A DNA stretch of 64,000 bases from Halomonas colorata (lineage in GTDB: Bacteria; Pseudomonadota; Gammaproteobacteria; Pseudomonadales; Halomonadaceae). A model generated the notes under the pieces. That model was not told the DNA's origin and did not search any database. It saw only the letters and a list, made by a program, of their open reading frames with translations. This document shows, one piece after another, positions 26,080 through 35,018 of this stretch. The position numbers were made by a program, and so were the translations under genes. The number at the start of each line of letters is the position of its first letter. The first letter of the stretch is position 1. The stretch covers positions 43,639-107,638 of the forward strand of contig NZ_JABUZA010000011.1 of NCBI RefSeq assembly GCF_014897985.1, in the 5' to 3' direction.

Positions 26080-27546
26080 CTAGCCTTTCTGAGCCAAATC
26101 TTCCATCAATGCGCGCAGCATGCGCCAGAACTCATCGACCGAGGCAAGCTCTACGCGCTCGTCCGGTGAGTGAGCGCCGCGGATCAGCGGGCCAAACGAG
26201 ATCATATCCAGGTGCGGGTATTTGCTGCCTATAATGCCGCACTCAAGCCCCGCATGAATGACCTTAACCGCAGGTTCCTGCTCAAACAGAACGGCATGGC
26301 GCTGGTTAAAGATGGCAAGTAACGCACTGCCTGGGTGAGGCACCCAACCGGGGTAGCTGTTCTCCACACGCACGCGCGCGCCAATTAACCCAAACAGCGC
26401 CTGAAAGCGGTCAGCCAAGGCGGCGGTTGCCGTATCGTGCAGGGAGCGTACTAGCGCACACAGGTGCAGACGCCCCGCTTTAAGGCTTAATACGCCTAGA
26501 TTGTTGGAGGTTTCCACAACGCCCGGCACATCGGCACTCATGCGTTCAACTCCGCAAGGCGCGGCATGTAGCGCCGCCACCAACATAGTGCTGGCATCCA
26601 GAGTTAGCGGCTCAACGGACTCATGATTTACGCTTCGCGTGGCGCTCAATACCAAACCGCTATCCCCCGTGCTTAGCTCGGCACGCAGGGTATTTTCCAG
26701 CGTCTTCAGCGCGTCAAAAGCGGCATCCACGTCGTCAGCGGGCAGGGCAAGCTGAGCAAACGCTTCGCGGGGGATGGCATTACGTAGCGTGCCACCCTGA
26801 TAGCTCACCAGGCGAGCATCAAACGCTTCTAGGGTACGCAGCGCACGCACCAACAGGCGGTTGGCATTGCCCAGCGGCTTATGAATATCAATCCCCGAAT
26901 GGCCGCCTTTCAACCCCGTTAGGGCAAGATCAATCAGCTGTTCATCGTCACGCAGCGCGGTACCCGGCAGGAGCGCATCAACCACTACGTCAGCACCACC
27001 CGCACAGCCGATATACACTTCGCCGCGGTCTTCACTATCCAGATTGAGCAGCAATGAGCCTTTCAGCCAGTTTTCGGCCAAGTTCAGCGCGCCCCCCATG
27101 GAGGTTTCTTCTTCAAGGGTAAATAGCGCTTCAAGCGGGCCATGGGTAAGCTCTGCATCTTCAAGCACGGCGAGAATCGCCGCTACGCCCATTCCGTTAT
27201 CGGCCCCAAGGGTTGTGCCCTCAGCGTGCAGCCAACCATCGGCTACATAGGTACTGATGGGGTCGCGCGAGAAATCATGGGTGCTGTCGGAATTGGCTTG
27301 GGCCACCATATCCAAATGGCCCTGCAGAATAACCCCCGGTGCCTGCTCACAGCCGGGCGAGGCCGGCTTACAAATACGTAAATTGCCAAAGCTATCACGG
27401 TCGTGGGCAAGCCCCTGAGCATCGGCCCAGGCTTCGAGTATCGCGACTAGCGCGGCTTCGTGCCCAGACGGGCGCGGGGTGTTACACAGCGTACGAAAGT
27501 GGCGCCAAACGATGGACGGCGTCAACGCGTCTAAATGTGCGTTCAT
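26080..27546 (-). CDS. pepD: Aminoacyl-histidine dipeptidase (Xaa-His, M20C)
   Basis: 488 residues, the size of PepD. A cytoplasmic di-zinc metallopeptidase that splits dipeptides such as carnosine-like Xaa-His. Metal and catalytic motifs of M20: LQGHLDMV (His, Asp), GADNGMGVA (bridging Asp), FTLEEETSMGG (general base Glu), LDSEDRG, and KVIHAGLECGIIG near the C terminus. It lies 32 bp after tmcA on the same strand; GAAGAG precedes the ATG. Confidence 0.95.
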   Translation of the reverse strand: MNAHLDALTPSIVWRHFRTLCNTPRPSGHEAALVAILEAWADAQGLAHDRDSFGNLRICKPASPGCEQAPGVILQGHLDMVAQANSDSTHDFSRDPISTYVADGWLHAEGTTLGADNGMGVAAILAVLEDAELTHGPLEALFTLEEETSMGGALNLAENWLKGSLLLNLDSEDRGEVYIGCAGGADVVVDALLPGTALRDDEQLIDLALTGLKGGHSGIDIHKPLGNANRLLVRALRTLEAFDARLVSYQGGTLRNAIPREAFAQLALPADDVDAAFDALKTLENTLRAELSTGDSGLVLSATRSVNHESVEPLTLDASTMLVAALHAAPCGVERMSADVPGVVETSNNLGVLSLKAGRLHLCALVRSLHDTATAALADRFQALFGLIGARVRVENSYPGWVPHPGSALLAIFNQRHAVLFEQEPAVKVIHAGLECGIIGSKYPHLDMISFGPLIRGAHSPDERVELASVDEFWRMLRALMEDLAQKG

Positions 27547-27578
27547 AAAAACTCTTCATTATCAGTAATCGCCCCACT

Positions 27579-29774
27579 TTACTCCTCCGAACGATGCGGG
27601 AAAAGTATGTATTGTGAGGCTAATTGTTCAACGACTTGGCGCAGCGCACGCACGCTATCACCGTGTGCTGCCGCTAAAGGGCGATTTTGAAACGCCCACG
27701 CCGCTAACTGCTGGTGTGCAGTGGCAGCGCTTATATCCTGCAGGCGACTAGTTTCACGCGCCAGCGCTTGAAGCGCCGCCCGCGCGAATACCGGGTCACG
27801 GTGCCCGTGCGCTACATCGTTGATGGTTTGGCACTCTTCAGCAGTGAGCGGCATTGAAGGCAGCGCCCTTAGCAATAACGCCACCACGTCAGGCGGTAAC
27901 GTCGTTAATTCGAATGCCAGCAACCCCGGTAGTGACGCGCTAAAACTTGCCGTTAAGCTACTTAATACGCTCTCGCCCTCAGCGTTCAGCGCCCTGGCCA
28001 CCATTACCGCAAATTCCCCTGTGGCCGCTTCACGCGTGATGCCCAAGCGCACGGGCTGAAACCCTTGAGCCAGCCAGAAGCGTAGCAGAGATGCTTCCGC
28101 GCCGAACGTGGCGCCATACAGCGCTACTCCTTGGCCCGCGGCCTCGCGACTATCTTCGGCAATTAGCTGTTGGCCCAACCCTTCCCGGCGGCGTTCAGGA
28201 TGCGTGGCAATCCGCACCACACGCCGCCAACGAGCGGTAAGCGCAGCGCGGCTGCCCATATGCGCGGCAAGCGACTGGGCCATCAGGTGGCCCTGAGGCC
28301 GCCGCACCCCCAACGCCACCTGCTCGGCAAGCTCAGGCGTAAAGCCACCCTCCTCCCGGGCCACCAATACGGCCTGCGGTGCGCTTTCCTGGCCTATCAG
28401 CCGCAGCGAAGTGCCCGGCCCATCCAACAGCTGACGCAAATCGCTGGGCGACGTGCGGTAATGAGACTGCACCAGAAGGCCAAACATAGCCTCAAGAGCA
28501 GTTTCGTCTTGAGCAAGCTCGGCGCGCTCGAGCGTATAAGAGGCTGACGCTTGATCGCGCTGATCAGAGACCGGTAGAGGCGCTTTTAACAACAGCAGCC
28601 GGTTGACCGTTGCCTCAAGCGGGTCTCCCCCAGCCCAGCGAATCGGCGTATTCAGCGTTAGCGCTTTCCACTGCGGTGTAAGCCGCGCCAACACATCGCG
28701 AAAGCGCAGCGCAAACCCGCGCCCAGAACCTTCATAGCCATCAATAGTGGTCGCAAACGCAATCCGCGGAAATGCCGTAAGCCACTGGCCGAGCAGGGAA
28801 GCCGGAACCGCCGCCGCTTCATCAACCATTAAATAACTGCCATCGCCCCCCAGTTTCTTGGTCGCCACCTGTTCGGTGAGCACATCGGGGGGTAAAAAGC
28901 ACAGCTCGCTTTTATTCGCGAGCTGAAAGCGGCTGGGCGTGATGCGCGCTCCCTCGGGGCAGAGAGCTTCCAAGCGCATAAACAGGCTTTCCACCGCGCT
29001 CAAGCGTGGAGCCGTGACGATGATAGACGACGTGCCGCCTGCTAGAAGCCGCGCACAGGCAATTCCCAGGGCGGCGCTTTTGCCCCGCCCTCGATCCGCG
29101 GTAATGACCAGCGGGCGGCGGCGCTTTAAGTTCACCAGTTGGGTAACGATAGCGGCCTGATCGAGCGTCGCGCATGCGCTGTCGTTAACGCTCTCTTGGT
29201 GCGCTGAGCGTGCGCTCAAGCGGGGAAGCTGCGGCCGATCGGGCACGTGCCAGGTAACGATATCTGTGCGCTCATCAAGCAGGCGAGCCAGACGCGCTAA
29301 ATAGTGGGCGGTTAACTGCTCCCACTGCCAGGGGTGATCGGCAAACCGGGCATAATCAGGGTCTGGGCGCTCACCCCAAGGGTAAGGCGTTATCAGCACC
29401 AGCAAGCCGCCCGCCAGCAGCGTACCCGCCAGCGCCCCCAGCGCTTCAGGGTCAAAGCCTGCGCTGCCGCTGGCATCCATGACCACAAGCTGATGCTCGG
29501 CGCCCAAACGCGTACGCGCTTTGCGCGGCGTAATCCAAAGTTCAACCGGCGCACTATCTGTCTGATGGGCAACCCATAAAGGCGCTTGCCAGCAAGCGCT
29601 CTGCCATAGTTTGAGAGCTTGATCACGGCACTCAGCGGGCTCTCCCGTAAGCCATACCAGCTGCCGCCATCGGCGCCTATGTAAGCGTTTGGCATGGGCC
29701 ATTAAAGCTCGCAAGGGTAACTGACCAGGCATACTTAACGTTTTCGTCAATCCTTCTTGTGACAACGCTGGCAT
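27579..29774 (-). CDS. tmcA: tRNA(Met) cytidine acetyltransferase
   Basis: 731 residues. TmcA makes N4-acetylcytidine at the wobble base of elongator tRNA-Met, using acetyl-CoA and ATP. Domains in order: N-terminal DUF1726-like region (1-160), RecD-like helicase with Walker A TADRGRGKSAALG and Walker B MVDEAAAVPASLL, GNAT acetyltransferase with RRVVRIATHPERRREGLGQQ, and a C-terminal tRNA-binding helical domain. ATG 29774 follows AGGAGG with 5-nt spacing. Confidence 0.95.
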   Translation of the reverse strand: MPALSQEGLTKTLSMPGQLPLRALMAHAKRLHRRRWRQLVWLTGEPAECRDQALKLWQSACWQAPLWVAHQTDSAPVELWITPRKARTRLGAEHQLVVMDASGSAGFDPEALGALAGTLLAGGLLVLITPYPWGERPDPDYARFADHPWQWEQLTAHYLARLARLLDERTDIVTWHVPDRPQLPRLSARSAHQESVNDSACATLDQAAIVTQLVNLKRRRPLVITADRGRGKSAALGIACARLLAGGTSSIIVTAPRLSAVESLFMRLEALCPEGARITPSRFQLANKSELCFLPPDVLTEQVATKKLGGDGSYLMVDEAAAVPASLLGQWLTAFPRIAFATTIDGYEGSGRGFALRFRDVLARLTPQWKALTLNTPIRWAGGDPLEATVNRLLLLKAPLPVSDQRDQASASYTLERAELAQDETALEAMFGLLVQSHYRTSPSDLRQLLDGPGTSLRLIGQESAPQAVLVAREEGGFTPELAEQVALGVRRPQGHLMAQSLAAHMGSRAALTARWRRVVRIATHPERRREGLGQQLIAEDSREAAGQGVALYGATFGAEASLLRFWLAQGFQPVRLGITREAATGEFAVMVARALNAEGESVLSSLTASFSASLPGLLAFELTTLPPDVVALLLRALPSMPLTAEECQTINDVAHGHRDPVFARAALQALARETSRLQDISAATAHQQLAAWAFQNRPLAAAHGDSVRALRQVVEQLASQYILFPHRSEE

Positions 29775-30111
29775 TGAGCCTCCTAAGTTCCATTATTTCT
29801 TTAAAACTTTTTTAAAACTTTGGTTGAACAAAAAGGCGTTTTTCAACGCTAAGTATCCTAATCAAGCAGGCTAAAAAATCTCGAAAAAAACGTAAGCAAC
29901 TGATTAAGATAAATATAAAATTTCAAAAAAATAAAAATTTTCGATTTTTACTTATCTTACTCAGGTTGCACCGCAGCAGTAAGACTGTGCTAATTTAGCG
30001 GTGCAGTCCGGCGCTTGCTCTACTTTACGTAAACGTTAGCTCCTTTATTGCACTTTCCTGCATTACGGTAACAAACACTAATAATGCCTTAAGCCAACCA
30101 GGAAAAATAAC
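29775..30111. other. 337-bp AT-rich intergenic region, tmcA / TRAP operon
   Basis: No gene seen. Very AT-rich around 29790-29960 with A/T tracts, as in bent DNA or UP elements, then a promoter-like stretch flanked by an inverted repeat (29966-30005). It separates divergent tmcA and dctP. Confidence 0.7.
29966..30005 (+). promoter_or_regulatory. Candidate promoter and operator of the TRAP transporter operon
   Basis: TTGCAC (29966-29971) and GCTAAT (29989-29994) are spaced by 17 bp and resemble sigma-70 -35 and -10 boxes. An inverted repeat TGCACCGC (29968-29975) / GCGGTGCA (29998-30005), 8-bp arms with a 22-bp spacer, brackets the -10 box. Such an arrangement fits a repressor dimer pair. The regulator is not encoded nearby. 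Confidence 0.4.
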
Positions 30112-31215
30112 ATGAAAAAGATCACTCGATTCAGCCTCACCACGCTTGCGGCAAGCATCACGTTCGCAGCGCTCGCCACCACTGCACAAGCCCAAGAACA
30201 GTGGACAATGACCTCTACCTGGCCGGATAACCTTGACCTCATCAAAATTGATCAGCACTGGGTAGAACTGGTTAATAAACTCGCCGGCGACGAAGTACAG
30301 ATCAATTTTCGATCTGGCGGTACGTTAATGCCCGGCACAGAAGTGTTTGATGCCACGGAAACCGGCAGCATCGAAGCCTCCGGTGACTGGCCCGGCTACT
30401 GGGCTGGCTTAAACCCCGCGTTCTCTCCACTGGCAACCACCACCAGCCTGTTTAACGGCGTCGACTATCTTAACTGGATTCAGCAGTGGGGTGGCCGTGA
30501 ACTCTACGAAGAGATTTACGGCCAGTACAACATGATGTACCTGCCCTACGGCATTACTAATAACGAGTCGGGCTTTATGGGACGCACGCCAATCGCGAGC
30601 ATTGCGGACCTTGAAGGCAAGCGTCTACGTCTCTCAGGCCGTGACCAAGGGCGTGTTCTGGAGCAGCTAGGCGGCTCACAGGTAACACTTGCCGGGGGTG
30701 AGGTGTATCAGGCAATCGAGCGTGGCGTGATCGATGCCGGTGAGTTTTCAACCCCAGGCGTGGATTTCAAGGCAGGCTTTGCCGAAGTCGCCGATAACTG
30801 GGCAACACCGGGCTGGCACCAATCGGCCAGCGTGTTTGGCGTCATGATCAACATGGATGCCTGGAACGCGCTTTCTGAAGAGACCCAGGAGAAGCTGCGC
30901 ATTGCCGCTGACGCCACTATGGCTTGGTCGCTGTCCTGGTCTGAGCATGAGTCCAACGCCGCCACCCAGCAATTTATCGATGCAGGGGTAACGATCAACC
31001 AGTTTTCTGAAGAGGACTTGGCGCGCATTCAAGACGTCACTAACCAGGTCATCGTACAGGGCGCCTGTGAAAACCCCGATCACGCTAAGGTTTATCACTC
31101 TATGATTACGTACCTGCAGGAGTACGCGACGTGGCGTGACGTTTCAGTGCCTTTCAATATGAGCCGCACCATGAACAATCTGCCTTCCCTGGAAGAGATC
31201 GAAGCTTGCCTGTAA
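30112..31215 (+). CDS. TRAP transporter substrate-binding protein (DctP family, TakP-like)
   Basis: 367 residues with a signal peptide cleaved near TTAQA-QEQ. WTMTSTWPDNLDLIKI and LRLSGRDQGRVLEQLGGSQV are typical of the DctP family; the latter holds the arginine that grips the ligand's carboxylate, and YQAIERGVIDAGEFSTPG is also conserved. The long form with FSTPGVDFKAGF and C-terminal YLQEYATWRD is similar to TakP proteins for 2-oxo acids. It binds an organic acid in the periplasm and passes it to the DctQM membrane pair that follows. Confidence 0.9.
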   Translation: MKKITRFSLTTLAASITFAALATTAQAQEQWTMTSTWPDNLDLIKIDQHWVELVNKLAGDEVQINFRSGGTLMPGTEVFDATETGSIEASGDWPGYWAGLNPAFSPLATTTSLFNGVDYLNWIQQWGGRELYEEIYGQYNMMYLPYGITNNESGFMGRTPIASIADLEGKRLRLSGRDQGRVLEQLGGSQVTLAGGEVYQAIERGVIDAGEFSTPGVDFKAGFAEVADNWATPGWHQSASVFGVMINMDAWNALSEETQEKLRIAADATMAWSLSWSEHESNAATQQFIDAGVTINQFSEEDLARIQDVTNQVIVQGACENPDHAKVYHSMITYLQEYATWRDVSVPFNMSRTMNNLPSLEEIEACL

Positions 31216-31228
31216 GGCGCTCATGTTT

Positions 31229-31257
31229 CGCCCCGGCATTGCCGGGGCGGTTGTTGT
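31229..31257 (+). terminator. Attenuating hairpin between dctP and dctQ
   Basis: CGCCCCGGC, loop ATT, GCCGGGGCG, followed by GTTGTTGTG. Such a partial terminator after a binding-protein gene would allow more of the binding protein than of the permease to be made. Confidence 0.6.
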
Positions 31258-31275
31258 GCTGACCGGAGATCTCCC

Positions 31276-31779
31276 ATGAATGCCGTTGCCCAAGCCATTG
31301 ATGCACTCAATGAAGCGTTTGGACGCCTGATTGCGCCGCTGATTGCCATCATTACTCTGATAGTGCTGTTCGATATTATTTCTCGCTTTGTGTTCGGCCG
31401 CCCAAGCGACTGGGCCTTTGATATCACCAAGATGCTGTTTGGCGCGCACTTCATGCTGATGGCGGCCTACGGGCTACGTCACCATGTTCATGTAGAAGTG
31501 GATGTTCTTAAGCGTCTGCTATCGCGCAAAAAACAGGCACTGCTTGAGCTAGTGGGCTATGTGGTTTTCTTCGTGCCGTTTATCTGGATGCTGCTCAAGT
31601 ACGGGTGGCTGTTTTTCGAGCGAGCGTTTAGCCGTGGCGAAACCACCTACGGCATGATGTCGATTCCGGTCTATCCCATTAAGGGCGTGATTGCGCTGGC
31701 GGCAGCGCTACTTTTGCTGCAAGCCATCGCCATTGTCCTGCGGACCATAATGCAGTTACGCGAGGAGACGCCGACATGA
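31276..31779 (+). CDS. TRAP transporter small permease subunit (DctQ)
   Basis: 167 residues with four hydrophobic segments. LIVLFDIISRFVFGRPSDWA and MLFGAHFMLMAAYGLRHHVH are DctQ-family landmarks. It forms a complex with the large permease DctM in the inner membrane. GACCGGAGATCTCCC precedes the ATG. Its stop overlaps dctM (ATGA), so the two are coupled in translation. Confidence 0.92.
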   Translation: MNAVAQAIDALNEAFGRLIAPLIAIITLIVLFDIISRFVFGRPSDWAFDITKMLFGAHFMLMAAYGLRHHVHVEVDVLKRLLSRKKQALLELVGYVVFFVPFIWMLLKYGWLFFERAFSRGETTYGMMSIPVYPIKGVIALAAALLLLQAIAIVLRTIMQLREETPT

Positions 31780-33110
31780 ACCTAAGTCCCGAATTGCTCG
31801 CATTAGTCATGTTTGGCGGCCTGCTGGTGGGGCTTTTTATGGGCCACCCGCTTGCGTTTGTGCTGGGCGGGGTAGCGGTCATTGGCGCATTCCTGGGCCC
31901 AGGAGAGCGAGTGCTCGGCACGCTGATCAATAATATCTATGGCAATGCCATGGATAACTACGTACTTGTGGCAATACCGCTTTTTGTACTCATGGCCCGC
32001 TTTCTCAACGACTCCGGGGTTACCGAGCGAATGTTTGACGCCATGCGTCTACTGCTGGCCAACCTGCGCGGCGGATTAGCCCTAACGGTGGTCATCGTCT
32101 CGGTGTTGCTGGCCGCGACGACCGGCATTGTCGGCGCCTCCATTGCCGTGATGGGCATGATCGCGTTAGTGCCGATGCTCAAGTATGGCTATAACAAGGA
32201 ACTCAGTGCCGGGGTGATCATGGCCAGCGGCTGCCTGGGCATTCTGATTCCGCCGAGCATTATGCTGATCCTGATGGCGAGCTACTCGCCGGTTTCGGTG
32301 GGTGCGCTGTTTGCGGGCGCCATGGTGCCTGGATTAATGCTAGGCGTGATGTATGCGCTTTACGTCCTGCTGATCTGCCACTTTAAACCCTCTTACGGCC
32401 CGCCCGTGCCTAAAGAGGAGCGCGCTGAAGTTAGCACCAAGCAGCTTTTAATCATGTTGGGCAAATATGTGGTGCCGCCCATGTCGTTGATCCTTGGTGT
32501 GCTGGGTGCGCTGTTTACCGGGATTGCCACTGCAACAGAAGCCTCTGCTATTGGTGTTTTCATCGCCTTTATTCTGTTTTTGATCTTTGGCGACAGGCGG
32601 CTTTCCACCTGTTTCAGAACGCTGCTTGAAGCGGGAAAAACCACCACCATGGTAATGCTGGTGCTCGTGGGCGCCACCGCGTTTACCGGCGTATTCTCGC
32701 GCGGCGGTGGTATGCAGGTGATTCAAGACCTGCTGCTGGCCATGCCCGGCGGCAATACCGGTGCACTTATCATGATGCTGCTATTGGTATTTGTGCTAGG
32801 CATGTTCCTCGACTGGACCGGCATCGTACTGCTGAGCTTTCCCATCATGCTGCCGATCATCCAGCAGATGGGTGTCGACCCGCTATGGTTTGTGGTCATG
32901 GTAGCCGTGGTGCTGCAGACCTCGTTTCTCACCCCGCCGTTTGGCTATGCGCTTTTCTACCTGAAAGGTGTGGCTCCGCCTGGGGTCGAGATCGTCGATC
33001 TGTATAAAGCCGTAGTACCGTTTGTGGCACTTATACTGCTGGCCTGTGTACTGATGTCATTCTTCCCCTGGCTGGTCACGGGCCTGCCCAGCTTGATGAT
33101 CGGCTACTAA
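31776..33110 (+). CDS. TRAP transporter large permease subunit (DctM)
   Basis: 444 residues, about 12 transmembrane segments. PLFVLMARFLNDSGVTERMF, ATTGIVGASIAVMGMIALV, MASGCLGILIPPSIMLILMA and FLTPPFGYALFYLKGVAPPG are conserved DctM segments. It is the sodium-coupled transport channel that accepts substrate from DctP. A strong terminator follows. Confidence 0.95.
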   Translation: MNLSPELLALVMFGGLLVGLFMGHPLAFVLGGVAVIGAFLGPGERVLGTLINNIYGNAMDNYVLVAIPLFVLMARFLNDSGVTERMFDAMRLLLANLRGGLALTVVIVSVLLAATTGIVGASIAVMGMIALVPMLKYGYNKELSAGVIMASGCLGILIPPSIMLILMASYSPVSVGALFAGAMVPGLMLGVMYALYVLLICHFKPSYGPPVPKEERAEVSTKQLLIMLGKYVVPPMSLILGVLGALFTGIATATEASAIGVFIAFILFLIFGDRRLSTCFRTLLEAGKTTTMVMLVLVGATAFTGVFSRGGGMQVIQDLLLAMPGGNTGALIMMLLLVFVLGMFLDWTGIVLLSFPIMLPIIQQMGVDPLWFVVMVAVVLQTSFLTPPFGYALFYLKGVAPPGVEIVDLYKAVVPFVALILLACVLMSFFPWLVTGLPSLMIGY

Positions 33111-33148
33111 CCGGCCAACACGTTCAGCACTCACCTTCTACCGCTACT

Positions 33149-33175
33149 CCCCCGCTCTTAGGCGGGGGTTTTTAT
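33149..33175 (+). terminator. Intrinsic terminator after dctM
   Basis: CCCCCGC, loop TCTTAG, GCGGGGG, followed by TTTTTAT. Ends the dctPQM transcript. Confidence 0.85.
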
Positions 33176-33298
33176 ATGGGTTTTTTATATAGATAGAGGG
33201 TTAGCTGCAGCCGAAGTGCCCAAGTGATACTATTTGCAGCCGTTACTTTTTCGCATTGACGAGTCAGCGCTGCCAGCCTCGTCCCAGGAGACAACGAC

Positions 33299-34999
33299 GT
33301 GCCAATTCCCGCTCGCCGTTCACGATTGGCGCTACTTCCAGACGCTATATCACGCTTTAGGCTGTCGCTCACACCGTGGTCATGTGCGCTGTTCTTGATT
33401 GCGCTGACGGTAGCTCTGCCGATTCTGGTCGTCTTGAGCTATATATTCGTGCCCACCGAAGGCGTCTGGCAGCACCTGGCGAGCACCGTGTTGAGCCGCT
33501 ATCTGTCGAATACCTTTTGGCTCGTGCTCTGGGTAGGGCTGGGTACGTTAATCATTGGCGCCGGTAGCGCCTGGCTGGTGGTGATGTGCCGCTTCCCGGG
33601 CAAACGCATCTTTGAGTGGGCGCTTTTATTGCCTTTGGCGGTGCCGACCTATGTCATCGCCTACGCTTACACGGATTTTTTGCAGGTAGCGGGGCCGCTA
33701 CAGAGTGCGCTGCGCGGGTGGTTTGACTGGCAGTACGGCGATTACTACTTCCCCAACGTGCGCTCGCTAGGCGGCGCCGCGACGCTGATCACGTTTGTGC
33801 TGTATCCCTACGTTTATCTGCTTGCCCGCGCCTCTTTTCTTGAGCAATCGGTGTGCGTGCTTGATGTAGGGCGCACGCTAGGCCGTGGGCCCTGGCACCT
33901 GTTTGCAAGCGTTGCCCTACCGTTGGCGCGCCCGGCCCTGGTGGGCGGCGTTTCGCTGGTATTGATGGAAACCCTCAACGAGTTTGGCGCGGTGCAGTTT
34001 TTTGGCGTGGATACCTTTACTACCGGAATCTATCGCACCTGGTTTGGGCTGGGCGAGCCCGTGGCAGCCGCTCAGCTGGCCGCCTGTTTGCTGACGTTCG
34101 TGATTGTGCTGGTGCTGCTGGAGCGCTTCTCGCGGGGTAAGCGGCGCTATTTTCATACCACAAACCGCTACCAGCAGTTGCCTGAGTACCGCCTGCACGG
34201 CTGGCGCGCTCTCGGCGCAACGCTTGCCTGCTTGCTGCCTATCGTGATCGGCTTTTTATTGCCGAGCGGTATTTTGCTGAACCTTGCTATTCAGCAGGGC
34301 GACGCCCTGCTGGGCACGCGCTTTATCCGCTTTGCTACCAACAGCTTAAGCCTCGCCACGGTAGCGGCGTTGATTGCCGTGGGCCTGGCGGTGCTGTTGA
34401 GCTATGGCGTCAGGCTACATAACTCACCCGGTGCCCGGCTATTTACCCGGGTCGCCGCCATGGGCTATGCCATTCCCGGTTCGGTGGTGGCGGTGGGTAT
34501 CTTGATTCCCTTCGCGTGGCTGGATAGCACGCTGAATACGTGGCTACACGCCCACTACGGAAAAATTATCGGCCTGGTGTTTAGCGGCTCAGCGTTTATT
34601 TTAATCTACGCCTACGTCGTGCGCTTTTTGGCCGTGTCGTTTAATGCAGTTGAGGCAAGCCTTGGCAAAGTGACCCCCAATATGGACGCCGCCTCGCGTA
34701 CCCTGGGCCAAACGGCGGGCGGCACGCTGCGCCGTATTCATACGCCGCTGATGCGCAGCAGCCTGTTGGCCGCCGGAATTCTTGTGTTCGTGGATGTCAT
34801 GAAGGAGCTACCCGCGACGATTATCTTGCGGCCGTTCAACTTCGATACCTTGGCGGTACGCGCGTATAGCCTGGCGTCCGACGAGCGTCTGGCTGAGGCC
34901 TCCACCGCGTCGCTGGCCATTGTGGTGGTCGGCATTTTACCAGTGATTCTGCTTAGCCTGGCCATGCGCCGGGCTCGGCCCGGCAGCCATGCTCAGTAA
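33299..34999 (+). CDS. fbpB: Iron(III) ABC transporter permease (FbpB/SfuB type)
   Basis: 566 residues containing two fused permease halves, about 12 transmembrane segments. Two EAA loops are seen: LDVGRTLGRGPWHLFASVAL in the first half and MDAASRTLGQTAGGTLRRIH in the second. It is the inner-membrane channel that imports ferric iron delivered by the periplasmic FbpA. The start is GTG 33299 with AGGAG eight bases upstream. It is not in one operon with fbpA: fbpC converges from the other side, 19 bp after its stop. Confidence 0.9.
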   Translation: MPIPARRSRLALLPDAISRFRLSLTPWSCALFLIALTVALPILVVLSYIFVPTEGVWQHLASTVLSRYLSNTFWLVLWVGLGTLIIGAGSAWLVVMCRFPGKRIFEWALLLPLAVPTYVIAYAYTDFLQVAGPLQSALRGWFDWQYGDYYFPNVRSLGGAATLITFVLYPYVYLLARASFLEQSVCVLDVGRTLGRGPWHLFASVALPLARPALVGGVSLVLMETLNEFGAVQFFGVDTFTTGIYRTWFGLGEPVAAAQLAACLLTFVIVLVLLERFSRGKRRYFHTTNRYQQLPEYRLHGWRALGATLACLLPIVIGFLLPSGILLNLAIQQGDALLGTRFIRFATNSLSLATVAALIAVGLAVLLSYGVRLHNSPGARLFTRVAAMGYAIPGSVVAVGILIPFAWLDSTLNTWLHAHYGKIIGLVFSGSAFILIYAYVVRFLAVSFNAVEASLGKVTPNMDAASRTLGQTAGGTLRRIHTPLMRSSLLAAGILVFVDVMKELPATIILRPFNFDTLAVRAYSLASDERLAEASTASLAIVVVGILPVILLSLAMRRARPGSHAQ

Positions 35000-35018
35000 A
35001 CCTACTGGGCAGTTCTAC

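Noticed and set aside
29960..30111. Sigma-54 promoter for the TRAP operon
   Set aside because: No TGGC-N9-TTGC pair with correct spacing was found.
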